Positions 8,044 to 17,540 of a stretch of DNA of 47,453 nucleotides are shown in pieces. Position 1 is the first letter of the stretch. Every line of letters starts with the position of its first letter. The position numbers and the translations under genes were made by a program. This stretch comes from Gemmatimonadaceae bacterium (GTDB lineage Bacteria > Gemmatimonadota > Gemmatimonadetes > Gemmatimonadales > Gemmatimonadaceae), in the NCBI GenBank assembly GCA_013697785.1, contig JACCWE010000162.1, positions 1-47,453 on the forward strand. Reading direction: 5' to 3'. The notes beneath the pieces are model-generated. The model saw only the letters and a list, made by a program, of their open reading frames with translations, was not told where the DNA came from and searched no databases.

Positions 8044-9075
8044 TCAGCCACCAACGCTGGCCTCGCGCAGGTTGTCGAGCGCGCGCAGAGCAGCGCCCGA
8101 ATCGATGCTCGTAGCCGCGGCGCGCACGCCCTCGGCGTAGCTCGCCGCGGCGCCGCCAACGTAGATCGCCGCGGCGGCATTGAGCAGAACTGCGCTTCGT
8201 CCGCCGGTTCTGTCGCTCCCGTCGAGCACCGCTGTCACGCGCGCCGCGTTTTCCGCCGGCTCGCCGCCCTCGAGCTCCCCGGGCGCCGACACCAGATCGT
8301 AGCTCGCCGGATCGATCGACCACTCGCTTACCGCCCCACTCCGTACCTCCAGCACGCGCGTGCAACCGATCGGCGAGATCTCGTCCATCCCCGGCTCTCC
8401 GTGCACCACCAGCGCGTGGACGCTCCCGAGCTCCGCGAGCGCACCCGCCATGAGCTCGACGCGCGCCGGATTCGCAACGCCAACCACCTGCCGTCCCGCA
8501 CTCGCCGGATTCGCCAGCGGCCCGAGCACGTTCATGATCGTCGGCACGCCAAGCTCGCGACGTACCGCCGCGACGTGCCGCATCGCCGGATGCATCGCTG
8601 GCGCGAACATGAACACGATCCCCGATCGATCGAGCATCTGCCGCATCACGTCAGCCGACGGCTCGATCGCGACGCCGAGCGCCTCGAGCACATCCGCGCT
8701 GCCACAGCGGGAGCTGTGCGAGCGGTTGCCATGCTTCGCGATGCGCACCCCCGCGCCCGCCGCGACGAGTGCCGCGGCCGTCGAGATGTTGAAGGTCGAG
8801 AAGGTCCCGCCGCCGGTGCCGCACGTGTCGACGAGCGTCGCCGCGTCGCTCACCTCGAAGGGGAGCATCGCCTTCCGCATTGCGCGCGCGCCGCCGGCGA
8901 CTTCCGCGGCGGTCTCGCCCTTCACCGCCAGCGCCCCGAGCAGCGCGCCGATCTGGGCGGGGGTCGCCTCGCCGCGCATGATCACATCGAAAGCGCTGCT
9001 CGTCTCGTTCGCGGATAGCGACACGCCGCCGGTGAGCCGTCGCAGCGCGTGCCGTAGCGCTTCGCTATCGCTCAA
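8044..9075 (-). CDS. trpD: Anthranilate phosphoribosyltransferase
   Basis: TrpD transfers the phosphoribosyl group of PRPP to anthranilate, the step before TrpF. Signatures: DTCGTGGGTFSTFNISTAAA, the KHGNRSHSSRCGSADVLEALG block, and the FMFAPAMHPAMRHV and NVLGPLANPA regions. 343 residues, normal length. The start is TTG at 9073-9075, overlapping the stop of the upstream GAF gene (TTGAGCGATAG), so translation is probably coupled to it. It is separated from the rest of the trp genes by lexA, which faces it; the stops are 15 bases apart. Confidence 0.96.
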   Translation of the reverse strand: MSDSEALRHALRRLTGGVSLSANETSSAFDVIMRGEATPAQIGALLGALAVKGETAAEVAGGARAMRKAMLPFEVSDAATLVDTCGTGGGTFSTFNISTAAALVAAGAGVRIAKHGNRSHSSRCGSADVLEALGVAIEPSADVMRQMLDRSGIVFMFAPAMHPAMRHVAAVRRELGVPTIMNVLGPLANPASAGRQVVGVANPARVELMAGALAELGSVHALVVHGEPGMDEISPIGCTRVLEVRSGAVSEWSIDPASYDLVSAPGELEGGEPAENAARVTAVLDGSDRTGGRSAVLLNAAAAIYVGGAAASYAEGVRAAATSIDSGAALRALDNLREASVGG

Positions 9076-10378
9076 TGGGCTGCTCGCAAAGCTTGCTCGC
9101 GAGCCGCGCCTGCGACGCCACCAGCGAGATCACGAGCGCGAGCAGTCGCACGCGCTCGACATCTTCTTCCACGAACACGCCGCGCTGAATGCGATTGGTG
9201 AGGTTGAGCACGCCGACGAGGTCGTCGTGATAGACGATCGGGAAGGAGATGAACGATCCCGTCGTGAAGTACTCATCGCCGAGCAGCGGGTGGTTGACCG
9301 CCTGCGCGACGTCGGTGACGAGGAGGGGCTCGCGGCTGAGCGCGACCTTCCCTGCTACGCCCTGCCCGATGTGGATGCGCGTGCTGTCGGCGATATCCGG
9401 GGCTAGTCCCTTGGCCGCCGCGATGTAGAGCTGGTTCGTTCCCGGCGCGCGAAGCATCAGCGAGCATCGCTGCGCCTGCATGTCGTCGCCGCAGAGGGCG
9501 AGCAGCCCGTCGGCGAGCTTCCGCGGCGCACTCGTGGCCGCGTCGAGCGCGAGCACACGCTCGATGAGATAGAGTGTGCGCGTCTTCTGCCTGAGCGTCT
9601 CACTGCGGCGATGCAGCTCGACGTGCGCCGACTCGAGCTGTCCCACCGCCGCACTCACCTGCTGCTCCACCGCCTCGGCGCGACGGTTCGCGCGGCGCGA
9701 ATCCTCCTTCGCCTTCGCATTCTCCGTCTCGAGCACGATCATCCGCTCGGGCGTGAAGCCTCCTCCTCCGCTCGGCGTGTTTCGCGCGACGGCGAGCGCC
9801 TGCTCGAGCGAGGCGAGATGCTTCACGTATTCGCCGTGCACGCGCTGGGTGACGTCCTCGAGCGTTCGCACGGCTTCGTTGCGCGCCTCGCGCTCCGCGT
9901 AGCGCGCGTAGGCGAGCGCGAAGAGCGCGACGTACGGTGCGAAGCGCTCCATCACACGTGTACCGAAGAAGCGTCGCGGCTCGTACACCGCGACCACGGC
10001 CGAGAGCTGCCCGTCGACGCGCATGCCGCGGAGCGCCAGCAGTCCTTCCTCTTCGAGCGTGGTATCGAGCCCGAGCAGACGTGCGTATTCATCGGATTGG
10101 TCGCCCAGGTCTACGAACTGGCCGCCGGCCAGGATCTGGGTGCGGATGCGCGCCGGCAGATGATCTACGGTGGTGTCTGCTCGGGCGCGGATGACCTTGG
10201 AGCCGCTCGGGCTCACGCGCTCGCGCAGCATCTGGTGGCGCGCGTCGTAGCCGAAGAGTGAGAGCTCGGTGCTCCGATCCACCTCTGCGAGGGCTTCACC
10301 CAGCGCAACAATGGCCGCGTCGAGGTCCGACGCTGCCGCGAGCGCATGAGCGAGCGACGCGAGAGTGCGAGGTGGCAT
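9065..10378 (-). CDS. GAF-domain sensor-like protein with central coiled coil
   Basis: The 437-residue protein has three parts. Residues 1-165 look like a divergent GAF-type sensor module. Residues about 175-280 are a charged helical coiled coil (ETENAKAKEDSRRANRRAEA and following). Residues about 285-425 are a clear GAF domain, with QRCSLMLRAPG, IHIGQGVAGKVALSREPLLV, FISFPIVYHDDLVGVLNL and FVEEDVERVRLLA. There is no kinase, GGDEF, HD or other output domain and no membrane segment. The frame stays open upstream to 11227, but that stretch lies antisense to truA; the ATG at 10378 fits the intergenic region. It may sense a small ligand and act through protein contacts. Its overlap with trpD suggests co-expression; a role in tryptophan control is only a guess. 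Confidence 0.85.
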   Translation of the reverse strand: MPPRTLASLAHALAAASDLDAAIVALGEALAEVDRSTELSLFGYDARHQMLRERVSPSGSKVIRARADTTVDHLPARIRTQILAGGQFVDLGDQSDEYARLLGLDTTLEEEGLLALRGMRVDGQLSAVVAVYEPRRFFGTRVMERFAPYVALFALAYARYAEREARNEAVRTLEDVTQRVHGEYVKHLASLEQALAVARNTPSGGGGFTPERMIVLETENAKAKEDSRRANRRAEAVEQQVSAAVGQLESAHVELHRRSETLRQKTRTLYLIERVLALDAATSAPRKLADGLLALCGDDMQAQRCSLMLRAPGTNQLYIAAAKGLAPDIADSTRIHIGQGVAGKVALSREPLLVTDVAQAVNHPLLGDEYFTTGSFISFPIVYHDDLVGVLNLTNRIQRGVFVEEDVERVRLLALVISLVASQARLASKLCEQPIER

Positions 10379-10421
10379 TGAGGGGGCCGAGCCGTCCGGA
10401 AGAGGGTTCCGCGAAGGGTGA

Positions 10422-10450
10422 ATGTTGAGGCGTAGGTGTCGCACTGTCAA
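10422..10450 (-). promoter_or_regulatory. Possible promoter of the GAF gene
   Basis: On the minus strand, TTGACA (10450-10445) is followed after 17 bases by CAACAT (10427-10422), a weak -10. It is back to back with the truA promoter, with about 23 bases between the two TTGACA elements. Confidence 0.3.
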
Positions 10451-10472
10451 TCGTTTCCGCGCTTCTGATCGC

Positions 10473-10500
10473 TTGACACGACATGTCGTTCCGGTAGCTT
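10473..10500 (+). promoter_or_regulatory. Promoter of the truA-pur operon, probably giving a leaderless mRNA
   Basis: TTGACA at 10473-10478 and TAGCTT at 10495-10500 have a 16-base spacer. The truA ATG begins 7 bases after the -10 hexamer, so transcription would begin at or next to the A of the start codon. No Shine-Dalgarno sequence is visible upstream. Confidence 0.55.
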
Positions 10501-10507
10501 TCGAGTC

Positions 10508-11284
10508 ATGCCGGAGCGCATGGTGCAGCTGGTGCTGCATTACGATGGCGCGGAGTTTTCGGGATGGCAGCGCCAACCGGCAACGCGCACGATTCAGGGA
10601 GTGTTGGAAGGCGCGCTGGAGCGGTTGTGCAACGCTCCCGTGAGCGCGCTCGGGGCCGGACGCACCGATGCCGGCGTGCATGCGCGCGGGCAGTCGGTTG
10701 GTGTGCGAGTGCCCGTCAAGTGGGAAGCGGTCGAGTTGCGGCGGGCATTGAACGCGGTACTGCCGGCGGACATGTGGGTCGCCAGTGCAGTCGAGATGAG
10801 CGATGCCTTTCACGCACGGTACAGCGCCACCGGACGGAGGTACAGCTACCATGTCGGCACTGATCGGGAGGCGAATTCGCCGTTCCGACGCCGCTGGGAA
10901 TGGGCGGTCGAGGCACCGCTGGCGCGCGACGCGCTGGCTGATTGCGCGAACGCGCTCCTCGGCACGCACCGCTTTCTCGCCTTCGCGGTACAGGGCACCG
11001 CGCCGGACGGCGACGACCATCGGTGCACGATCGCGGAAGCGGCGTGGCACGAAGGGACGAACGGTCTTCGCTTCGAAGTCGAGGCAAACCGCTTTCTGCA
11101 TCGCATGGTACGCTTCCTTGTCGGCACGATGATCGAGATCGCGCGCGGCAAGCGACCGCTGGGAGACTTCGCGATGCTGCTCGAGGCCGAAGACAACCGC
11201 CGGACGTCGGCACCCGCGCCACCGCACGCGCTCTTTCTCGAAGTCGTACGTTATCCGCGCGACCTCTACCTGGGCGATACATGA
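10508..11284 (+). CDS. truA: tRNA pseudouridine(38-40) synthase
   Basis: TruA isomerises uridines 38-40 in the anticodon arm of many tRNAs. The 258-residue protein starts MPERMVQLVLHYDGAEFSGWQ; the catalytic Asp54 is in GAGRTDAGVHARGQ. Later motifs FHARYSATGRRYSYH and FLHRMVRFLVGTMIEI are typical. It is the first gene of a 12-gene plus-strand chain: its TGA overlaps the ATG of the transaldolase-like gene. The ATG lies 7 bases after a -10-like TAGCTT. Confidence 0.97.
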   Translation: MPERMVQLVLHYDGAEFSGWQRQPATRTIQGVLEGALERLCNAPVSALGAGRTDAGVHARGQSVGVRVPVKWEAVELRRALNAVLPADMWVASAVEMSDAFHARYSATGRRYSYHVGTDREANSPFRRRWEWAVEAPLARDALADCANALLGTHRFLAFAVQGTAPDGDDHRCTIAEAAWHEGTNGLRFEVEANRFLHRMVRFLVGTMIEIARGKRPLGDFAMLLEAEDNRRTSAPAPPHALFLEVVRYPRDLYLGDT

Positions 11285-11949
11285 AGATCCTGCTCGATAC
11301 GGCGAGTCTCGCCGAGGTGCGGTGGGCGACGGAGGTCGGCATCGTCGACGGCATCTCCACGGATCCGACGCTCATCTCCGCGGAAGGCTCGACCGACGAC
11401 TATCACGAGCTGCTTGGTGAGCTCTGTCGGCTGACGCGCGGCCCAGTGCTCGCTCCGGTGCTCACGATCACCGCCGACGAGATCTACCGCGACGGCAAGG
11501 AGCTCGCGAAGATCGCCGACAACATCGTAGTCGAGGTTCCGGTAATCGAGGATGGGCTGCGCGCGACAGCGCGACTCGCGGCGGATGGAATTCGCGTCAC
11601 CGCGACGCTCGTCTTCAGCGCGGCGCAGGCGCTCTTCGCGGCGAAGGCGGGCGCGTATTCGGTGAGCGCGTTCGTAGGCCGCCTCGATGACATCGGAGGC
11701 GACGGTATCGCGCTCATCGGCGAGATCCGCCGGCTCTTCGATCGGCATCACGTGGAGTGCGAGCTCAACGCCGCATCCATTCGAACTCCGCGACACTTCT
11801 CGGAGGCCGCGAACATGGGCGCCGATACTGCTGCGGTTCCTCCGGATGTGCTGCGACTGCTTCTCGTCCATCCGCTGACGGACCTCGGCATCGATCACTT
11901 CCTCAACGATTGGAGCAAGCGCGTTACGCGCAGCCGCACGAGCCTGTGA
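11281..11949 (+). CDS. Transaldolase / fructose-6-phosphate aldolase-family protein with altered active site
   Basis: The 222-residue protein is colinear with the small transaldolase/FSA family: MKILLDTASL at the N terminus, DGISTDPTL, a TATLVFSAAQALFAAKAGA stretch, FVGRLDD, ASIRTPRH and HPLTDLGIDHFLNDW. In this family a lysine in the IVVKVP motif (K85 of E. coli FsaA) forms the Schiff base with substrate. Here residue 85 is Glu (NIVVEVPVIEDG; codon gag), and the conserved Asn28 is Asp. Asp6 is kept. Normal transaldolase or aldolase chemistry is therefore unlikely; the fold is well preserved, so it may have another activity, be regulatory or bind sugar phosphates. ATG overlaps the truA stop and TGA overlaps the protease GTG. 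Confidence 0.9.
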   Translation: MKILLDTASLAEVRWATEVGIVDGISTDPTLISAEGSTDDYHELLGELCRLTRGPVLAPVLTITADEIYRDGKELAKIADNIVVEVPVIEDGLRATARLAADGIRVTATLVFSAAQALFAAKAGAYSVSAFVGRLDDIGGDGIALIGEIRRLFDRHHVECELNAASIRTPRHFSEAANMGADTAAVPPDVLRLLLVHPLTDLGIDHFLNDWSKRVTRSRTSL

Positions 11950-13364
11950 TCACGCGGACGATCGGACTTTCCCTCCTGGCGCTGGGCGCCGCATGCGGGG
12001 AGAGCTCGCACGATGCACCATCGCTCGCAGTGAACACCGCGATTGCCGCAACCGCCGAGACGACATCGGTTGCGGCCGCGGAGAGCACGCTGACGACGCA
12101 ACGGCGCACCGCGATCACGGAGGCCGTCGCGCGCGTCGCGCCGTCCGTCGTCACCGTTCAGACCGAGGTCGTCGATCGGTCGACGGACGCCTTCGACGCC
12201 TTCAACGGCACGAGCGAGCGAGTGCTTCCCGGCCTCGGCTCCGGCTTCATCGTGCGCGCCGACGGAGTGATCGTCACCAATGCGCACGTCGTTGCCGGCG
12301 CGAACACGATCTCCGTTGCGCTGCGCGATGGCACCACGTATCCCGCACGACTCCTCGGCAAGGATGAGACGAACGATCTCGCGGTGCTCAAGATCGAGGC
12401 GAAGGGCCTTCCGGTGGCGCCCATTGGACAGTCCGACGATCTGATCATCGGAGAGTGGGTGATCGCGATCGGCAATCCGTACGGCTTTCTGCTCGGCAAC
12501 TCGGAGCCGAGCGTCACCGTCGGGGTGATCAGCGGCACGGGGCGCAACCTCGTCGCGCGCTCGCAGGGATCGGCGATGTACGTCGACATGATCCAGACGG
12601 ACGCGTCGATCAATCCCGGCAACAGCGGCGGTCCGCTGGTCAATGCGCTCGGAAACATCGTGGGAATGAACAGCTCGATCTTCTCGCCGAGTGGCGGGTC
12701 GATCGGATTGGGCTTTGCGATTCCGGTGAATCGGGTAAGGCATGTCACGGAGGATCTGCTTGCGCACGGCACGGTGCGGCGGCCGTGGATCGGGCTCAAG
12801 CCCGAGATTTCGCAGGGACAGAGTCAGCGCGAGTCGCTGCGTTCGGGTGTGATCGTCGGCGCGGTGGTGCCGGGCTCTCCGGCCGATCGCGCGGGGATTC
12901 GGCGCGGTGATGTGCTCACGCGCTCACGCGCGCGCGTGATTCGGAACGCATTCGACTGGGAGGCGGAGCTCCTCGATCTTCGCGTGGGCGACCAGGTGCC
13001 GCTCGTGCTCAGGCGTGCCGGGCGCGACTTGCCGGTTTCCGTGACGATCGCCGACTTGCCGGAGGTGAGCGCGGCGAAGGTCGCAGTGCTCAAGGAGCTG
13101 GAGCTCGTCACGCTCACCCCCGCGATCCGCGTCGACCGGGGAATTCGGAGCCCGAAGGGCGCGCTCCTCTACAACGTGAGCGATCGTGTCAGTGACGAGC
13201 TCGGACTCGCCAAGGGCGACGTCATCGTTCAGATCAATCGCATTCCGATAGAAACAGCGAACGACGCGGCGCGCGCGCTCAATTCGGGCGTGGGGCGTTC
13301 GACCATCCACATGTTTTTCGAACGAGGGGGCCGTATCTACTCCACCGATTTCATGATTCGATGA
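11946..13364 (+). CDS. HtrA/DegP-like trypsin-type serine protease with PDZ domains, secreted
   Basis: A 472-residue envelope protease. It starts with GTG overlapping the preceding stop. The N terminus is a signal peptide (TIGLSLLALGAAC) with Cys17 as a possible lipidation site; the lipobox is imperfect because Gly is at -3. The protease domain has GLGSGFIV, His114 in TNAHVV, Asp144 in TNDLAVLKI and Ser227 in GNSGGPL, a complete triad. PDZ domains follow at roughly 280-370 (SPADRAGIRRGDVL) and 380-472 (DELGLAKGDVIVQINRIPI). Such proteins degrade or refold damaged envelope proteins. Placement between a transaldolase homologue and purB is unusual. The stop overlaps the purB ATG. Confidence 0.92.
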   Translation: MITRTIGLSLLALGAACGESSHDAPSLAVNTAIAATAETTSVAAAESTLTTQRRTAITEAVARVAPSVVTVQTEVVDRSTDAFDAFNGTSERVLPGLGSGFIVRADGVIVTNAHVVAGANTISVALRDGTTYPARLLGKDETNDLAVLKIEAKGLPVAPIGQSDDLIIGEWVIAIGNPYGFLLGNSEPSVTVGVISGTGRNLVARSQGSAMYVDMIQTDASINPGNSGGPLVNALGNIVGMNSSIFSPSGGSIGLGFAIPVNRVRHVTEDLLAHGTVRRPWIGLKPEISQGQSQRESLRSGVIVGAVVPGSPADRAGIRRGDVLTRSRARVIRNAFDWEAELLDLRVGDQVPLVLRRAGRDLPVSVTIADLPEVSAAKVAVLKELELVTLTPAIRVDRGIRSPKGALLYNVSDRVSDELGLAKGDVIVQINRIPIETANDAARALNSGVGRSTIHMFFERGGRIYSTDFMIR

Positions 13365-14815
13365 GCAGTCATACACGCTACACGTCACCGTTGAGTGCGC
13401 GCTACGCATCGAAGGCGATGCTCGAGCTCTGGTCGCCGCAGCGGCGCCACAGCACGTGGCGGCGGCTCTGGCTGGCGCTGGCCGAGGCGGAGCGCGAGCT
13501 CGGAGTGCGTGACGAGCGCGGGCAGCCGGTGATCAGCGACGAGGGGATCGCGCAGATGAAGGCGCATCTGGACGACATCGACTTCGAGGCCGCCGGCGAG
13601 TTCGAGCGCCGCTATCGCCACGATGTGATGGCGCACGTCGAGACGTTCGCGGCAGCGGCGCCGGCGGCGCGTCCGTTCATTCACCTCGGCGCGACCAGCG
13701 CGTTCGTGACGGACAACGCGGACCTCGTTCTCATGCGGGAGGGGCTCACGCTGCTGCGCGCGAAGGTCGTCGCGGCGATCCAGGCACTCGCGGTGTTCGC
13801 CCGCAAGTGGTCGCACGAGCCGACACTCGCGTACACCCATCTGCAGCCTGCACAGCTCACGACCGTCGGCAAGCGAGCCACGCTCTGGATGCAGGATCTC
13901 GTGCTCGATCTCTCGGATCTCGATCATCGGGTCGCCACGCTCCCGCTCCGTGGTGTGAAAGGGACGACGGGAACCCAGGCGAGCTTTCTCGAGCTCTTCC
14001 GCGGCGACCATAATGCCGTGCGCGCGCTGGAGAAGAACGTCGTCAGGCGAATGGGCTTCACACACGTACTCCCCGTCACGGGACAGACATACACGCGCAA
14101 GCTGGATGCGCACGTCCTCGGCGTCGTCGCCGGGATCGCGGCGAGCGCCGCGAAGTTCGCGTCGGACATTCGGCTGCTGCAGTCGTTCGGAGAGATCGAG
14201 GAGCCGTTCGAGGAGGAGCAGATCGGCTCCTCGGCAATGGCGTACAAGCGGAATCCCATGAGATCCGAGCGCATCAACTCGCTCGCGCGCTTCGTGATGA
14301 CGCTCGAGGAGAATTCGAATCTCACGCACAGCGTTCAGTTCTTCGAGCGCACGCTCGACGACAGCGCGAATCGCCGGCTCCTGATTCCCGAGATGTTTCT
14401 CGCGACGGACGCGGTGCTGCTGCTCATGGGCAACATCGGCGTTGGGCTCGAGGTGCATCCGGCGCGCATCAGGCAGCGTCTTGCGACGGAGCTTCCCTTC
14501 ATGGCGACCGAGAAGCTCATTGTACGCATGGTCGCGGCCGGCGGCGATCGGCAGAACGCACACGCGATCATCCGCCGCCACAGTCTCGAGGCGGGTCGCG
14601 CGCTCAAGGACGGGTCGCTGCACAACGACCTCCTCGATCGCCTCAAGGCCGATCCGGGATTCACCCTTTCGCAGGATGAGATGCAGGATCTCGTGGCGGC
14701 CGAGCGCTTTACGGGGCGCGCGCCGGAGCAGGTTGACGAGTTTCTGCGCGAAGTGATCGATCCCATTCTGGCCGCGGCGCCACTGTCCGATGTGACGGAG
14801 GCGCTCCGCGTATGA
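13361..14815 (+). CDS. purB: Adenylosuccinate lyase
   Basis: PurB removes fumarate from SAICAR and from adenylosuccinate, serving both the IMP pathway and AMP synthesis. The 484-residue protein carries the superfamily signature [15 protein letters not shown] at about residues 287-301, plus the N-terminal [16 protein letters not shown] and [15 protein letters not shown], and the [15 protein letters not shown] region. Length is close to the eukaryotic/long type. The ATG overlaps the protease stop and the TGA overlaps purC. Confidence 0.96.
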   Translation: MSSHTRYTSPLSARYASKAMLELWSPQRRHSTWRRLWLALAEAERELGVRDERGQPVISDEGIAQMKAHLDDIDFEAAGEFERRYRHDVMAHVETFAAAAPAARPFIHLGATSAFVTDNADLVLMREGLTLLRAKVVAAIQALAVFARKWSHEPTLAYTHLQPAQLTTVGKRATLWMQDLVLDLSDLDHRVATLPLRGVKGTTGTQASFLELFRGDHNAVRALEKNVVRRMGFTHVLPVTGQTYTRKLDAHVLGVVAGIAASAAKFASDIRLLQSFGEIEEPFEEEQIGSSAMAYKRNPMRSERINSLARFVMTLEENSNLTHSVQFFERTLDDSANRRLLIPEMFLATDAVLLLMGNIGVGLEVHPARIRQRLATELPFMATEKLIVRMVAAGGDRQNAHAIIRRHSLEAGRALKDGSLHNDLLDRLKADPGFTLSQDEMQDLVAAERFTGRAPEQVDEFLREVIDPILAAAPLSDVTEALRV

Positions 14816-15735
14816 CTGTGATGACGACGAGCACCCTTCCCCTTCGCCGGGTGGGGCGAGGGAAGGTGCGCGACATCTATGAAGTGGATAGCGAGCGGCT
14901 GCTTCTTCTCGCTACGGACCGCGTGAGCGCGTTCGACGTCGTTATGGGCGAGGCGATTCCGTACAAGGGCGCGGTGCTTACGCAGATCAGCGCCTGGTGG
15001 TTCAAGCTCCTCGCGGACGTCGTGCCGCATCATCTGATCTCGGCGGACGCAGCGGAGATCGAGCGGATGGTGCCGGAATTGGCGGGGCACCGAAGCTCGA
15101 TCGCCGGTCGCGCCATGCTCTGTCGCCGCACCGAGGTTTTTCCGGTGGAGTGCGTCGTTCGGGGTTATATTTCGGGGTCTGCCTGGAAGGAGTATTCGCG
15201 GGCGGGAACGCTTGCTGGTGAGCCGCTCGCGAAGGGGCTCAAGGAAAGCGATCAGCTGGCGGAGGTGCTGTTCAGCCCAGCGACGAAGGCGGAGACCGGC
15301 CACGACGCGAACATCACGATCGCCCGCATGCGCGCGTTGATTGGCGACGCGGCTGTGGAGCTGGAGCAGCGATCGAGGATGATATACGAACGCGGACGCG
15401 ACATCGCCAAGGAGCGGGGGATCATCATCGCCGACACGAAGTTCGAATTCGGGCGCACCAGGGCGGGAGAGGTGCTGCTGATCGATGAGGTGCTGACGCC
15501 GGACAGCTCGCGCTTCTGGCTCGCAAGCGGATATCGCCCGGGGGGCGCGCAGCCGAGCTTCGACAAGCAACCGCTGCGTGACTACCTCGAAGGCGAACGG
15601 AAGGCCGGACGCTGGAATGGCGATGCGCCGGCGCCGCCGCTCCCCGCCTCCGTCGTGCAGGAGACAAGCACGCGCTACCTCGACGCATTCAAGCGAATCA
15701 CCGGCACGCCGCTCGATCTCACGGAGCTCTCATGA
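14812..15735 (+). CDS. purC: Phosphoribosylaminoimidazole-succinocarboxamide synthase (SAICAR synthetase)
   Basis: PurC joins CAIR and aspartate with ATP to make SAICAR, the substrate of the neighbouring PurB. Motifs: [39 protein letters not shown], the [16 protein letters not shown] signature and [14 protein letters not shown]. At 307 residues it belongs to the longer, yeast Ade1-like class rather than the about 240-residue E. coli form. A second ATG lies at codon 4 (MTVMTT). It overlaps purB by 4 bases and psd by 4 bases. Confidence 0.97.
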   Translation: MTVMTTSTLPLRRVGRGKVRDIYEVDSERLLLLATDRVSAFDVVMGEAIPYKGAVLTQISAWWFKLLADVVPHHLISADAAEIERMVPELAGHRSSIAGRAMLCRRTEVFPVECVVRGYISGSAWKEYSRAGTLAGEPLAKGLKESDQLAEVLFSPATKAETGHDANITIARMRALIGDAAVELEQRSRMIYERGRDIAKERGIIIADTKFEFGRTRAGEVLLIDEVLTPDSSRFWLASGYRPGGAQPSFDKQPLRDYLEGERKAGRWNGDAPAPPLPASVVQETSTRYLDAFKRITGTPLDLTELS

Positions 15736-16379
15736 AGGTCGCGCGCGAAGGCCTTCCGTTCATCATCATCGCGTGGCTCTTCGCACTCGGCGCCATCGCG
15801 CTCGGCGCGTTGCGCCATTCGGTGGGCTGGTATGCGGCAGCAGTTCCGCTCGCGATCGTCGCGATCTGGGTCGTCTACTTCTTTCGCGATCCGGAGCGCA
15901 CCGGCGAGCGCAGCGACTCCGTGGTCGTGTCGCCCGCGGATGGACTCGTCGTGATGATCACCGATGTGAACGAGCCGACGTACATCGCGGGACAGGCCAC
16001 GCGAATCTCGATCTTCATGAACGTCTTCAACGTGCATGTGAACCGCTATCCGGTGAACGGCGTCGTCCGCTACCTCAAGTACAACAAGGGGAAGTTCCTG
16101 CACGCGGCGCACGAGAAAGCGAGCCTGGACAACGAGCAGATGTCGGTCGGCATCGAGTCGGGGTCGCGGCGGATACTCGTGCGGCAGATCGCGGGGCTCG
16201 TGGCGCGACGGATCGTGAACTACGCGAAGAACGGCGACAAGGCGGGACAGGGCGTGCGCATGGGGATCATCCGCTTTGGCTCGCGCGTCGATGTCTTCAT
16301 CCCTCCGGGGAGCGCGGTGCGCGTGAAGGTCGGTGAGCGCACCGTCGCCGGCACCACCGTTCTCGCGGATCTCGTGTAA
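15732..16379 (+). CDS. psd: Phosphatidylserine decarboxylase proenzyme (short type)
   Basis: Psd converts phosphatidylserine to phosphatidylethanolamine and uses a pyruvoyl group made by self-cleavage. The 215-residue protein has an N-terminal hydrophobic region (about 8-50, likely two membrane segments), then SPADG with Asp70, [11 protein letters not shown] with His102, and the cleavage site Gly183-Ser184 in RFGSRVDVF. This is the short archaeal-type/PSD-A form rather than the LGST form of E. coli. It directly precedes pssA, the enzyme that makes its substrate; TAA and ATG share one base. The pair sits inside the purine gene chain. Confidence 0.95.
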   Translation: MKVAREGLPFIIIAWLFALGAIALGALRHSVGWYAAAVPLAIVAIWVVYFFRDPERTGERSDSVVVSPADGLVVMITDVNEPTYIAGQATRISIFMNVFNVHVNRYPVNGVVRYLKYNKGKFLHAAHEKASLDNEQMSVGIESGSRRILVRQIAGLVARRIVNYAKNGDKAGQGVRMGIIRFGSRVDVFIPPGSAVRVKVGERTVAGTTVLADLV

Positions 16380-17290
16380 TGCGACCGATTCCGCGTCCGG
16401 CGATGCGACGCGCCGTTGTGCTGCTCCCGAACGGTTTCACGCTCGCGAACTTGTTCTTCGGAATCTTCGCGATCGTGAAGGCTGCACGCGGCGAGTACAT
16501 CGAGGCCGGATGGTGCGTGATCTTCGGCGGAGTCATGGATGCGCTCGATGGTCGCGTCGCGCGTGCCACGCGCACCGGAAGCCAGTTCGGCGTGGAGCTC
16601 GACTCGCTGGTGGACGCGATCAGCTTCGGCGTCGCGCCCGCGTTCATCATGTACTTCTCGGTGCTCAACCGCGATTCGTGGGCGTGGCTCGTGTGCTTCG
16701 CCTACATCGCCTGTGTGGTGATGCGCCTGGCGCGCTTCAACGTCGAGCAGGGTGGGCGCGCCAAGACGCACTTTCACGGGCTGCCGAGTCCTGCGGCGGG
16801 AATGACGCTGGCGACGTACTACTGGTTCACGCAGACGAGCTGGTATCACTTCGTCGACGGCTGGCCGTGGCACACAGTGCTCCCCGGCGTGATGCTGACG
16901 CTGAGTTTCCTGATGATCAGCCATGTGCTCTATCCGGCGATGCCTCGCATCGGGCTTCGAAACATTCGCGGGATCGTCGGCTCGATTCTGCTCTTCGCGG
17001 CCGTGGTCGCGATCTTCGTCGAGCCGCTGCGCTACGCTTTCCCGATTCTCGTCGCCTACGTCGCGTACGGCCTGCTGCGCACGATCTTCTTCGGCCTGAT
17101 GGACCGGCTGCCCACGGGCGACCCGCTCATGGACGACGAAGACGACGAAGAGCCCGACGAGTATTCGCTTCGACGCGACGTCGAGGTGGTCGATACCCCC
17201 GTACGCGAGCGCCGCGGCCGGCGCCCGCGGCGTGGAGCAAATTTTCCGAAGTCCATTCCCCGCCCCGGACCCAAAGAGGAATCCGAATGA
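16379..17290 (+). CDS. pssA: CDP-diacylglycerol-serine O-phosphatidyltransferase
   Basis: PssA makes phosphatidylserine from CDP-diacylglycerol and serine in the membrane. The CDP-alcohol phosphotransferase motif is complete: D54, D57-G58, A61-R62, G71, D75 and D79. Several hydrophobic segments surround it, in keeping with an integral membrane enzyme. The last 50 residues are a hydrophilic tail, first acidic (MDDEDDEEPDEY) and then basic (RERRGRRPRRG), which is longer than in many homologues. The ATG overlaps the psd stop and the TGA overlaps the purS ATG. Confidence 0.95.
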   Translation: MRPIPRPAMRRAVVLLPNGFTLANLFFGIFAIVKAARGEYIEAGWCVIFGGVMDALDGRVARATRTGSQFGVELDSLVDAISFGVAPAFIMYFSVLNRDSWAWLVCFAYIACVVMRLARFNVEQGGRAKTHFHGLPSPAAGMTLATYYWFTQTSWYHFVDGWPWHTVLPGVMLTLSFLMISHVLYPAMPRIGLRNIRGIVGSILLFAAVVAIFVEPLRYAFPILVAYVAYGLLRTIFFGLMDRLPTGDPLMDDEDDEEPDEYSLRRDVEVVDTPVRERRGRRPRRGANFPKSIPRPGPKEESE

Positions 17291-17540
17291 GTCGCTTTCG
17301 CGTCGCCGTTCACATCGTGCCGCGTAAGGGCATCCTCGATCCGCAGGGCAAGGCCGTATCGGATGCGCTTCATTCGCTCGGCTTCGACGGCGTCACGGAC
17401 ACGCGCATCGGACGCCACATCGTGCTGCACATCGCAGCACCCGATGCGAAAGCCGCGGACGCGCAGGTGCGCGAGATGTGCGGCAAGCTCCTCGCGAATC
17501 CTGTGACGGAAGACTTCGAGATCGCGACGGTGGAGGCCGC

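Noticed and set aside
10379-11227. Upstream extension of the GAF gene frame to 720 residues
   Set aside because: It lies fully antisense to truA, has no domain similarity, and a good ATG at 10378 fits the intergenic region and divergent promoters.
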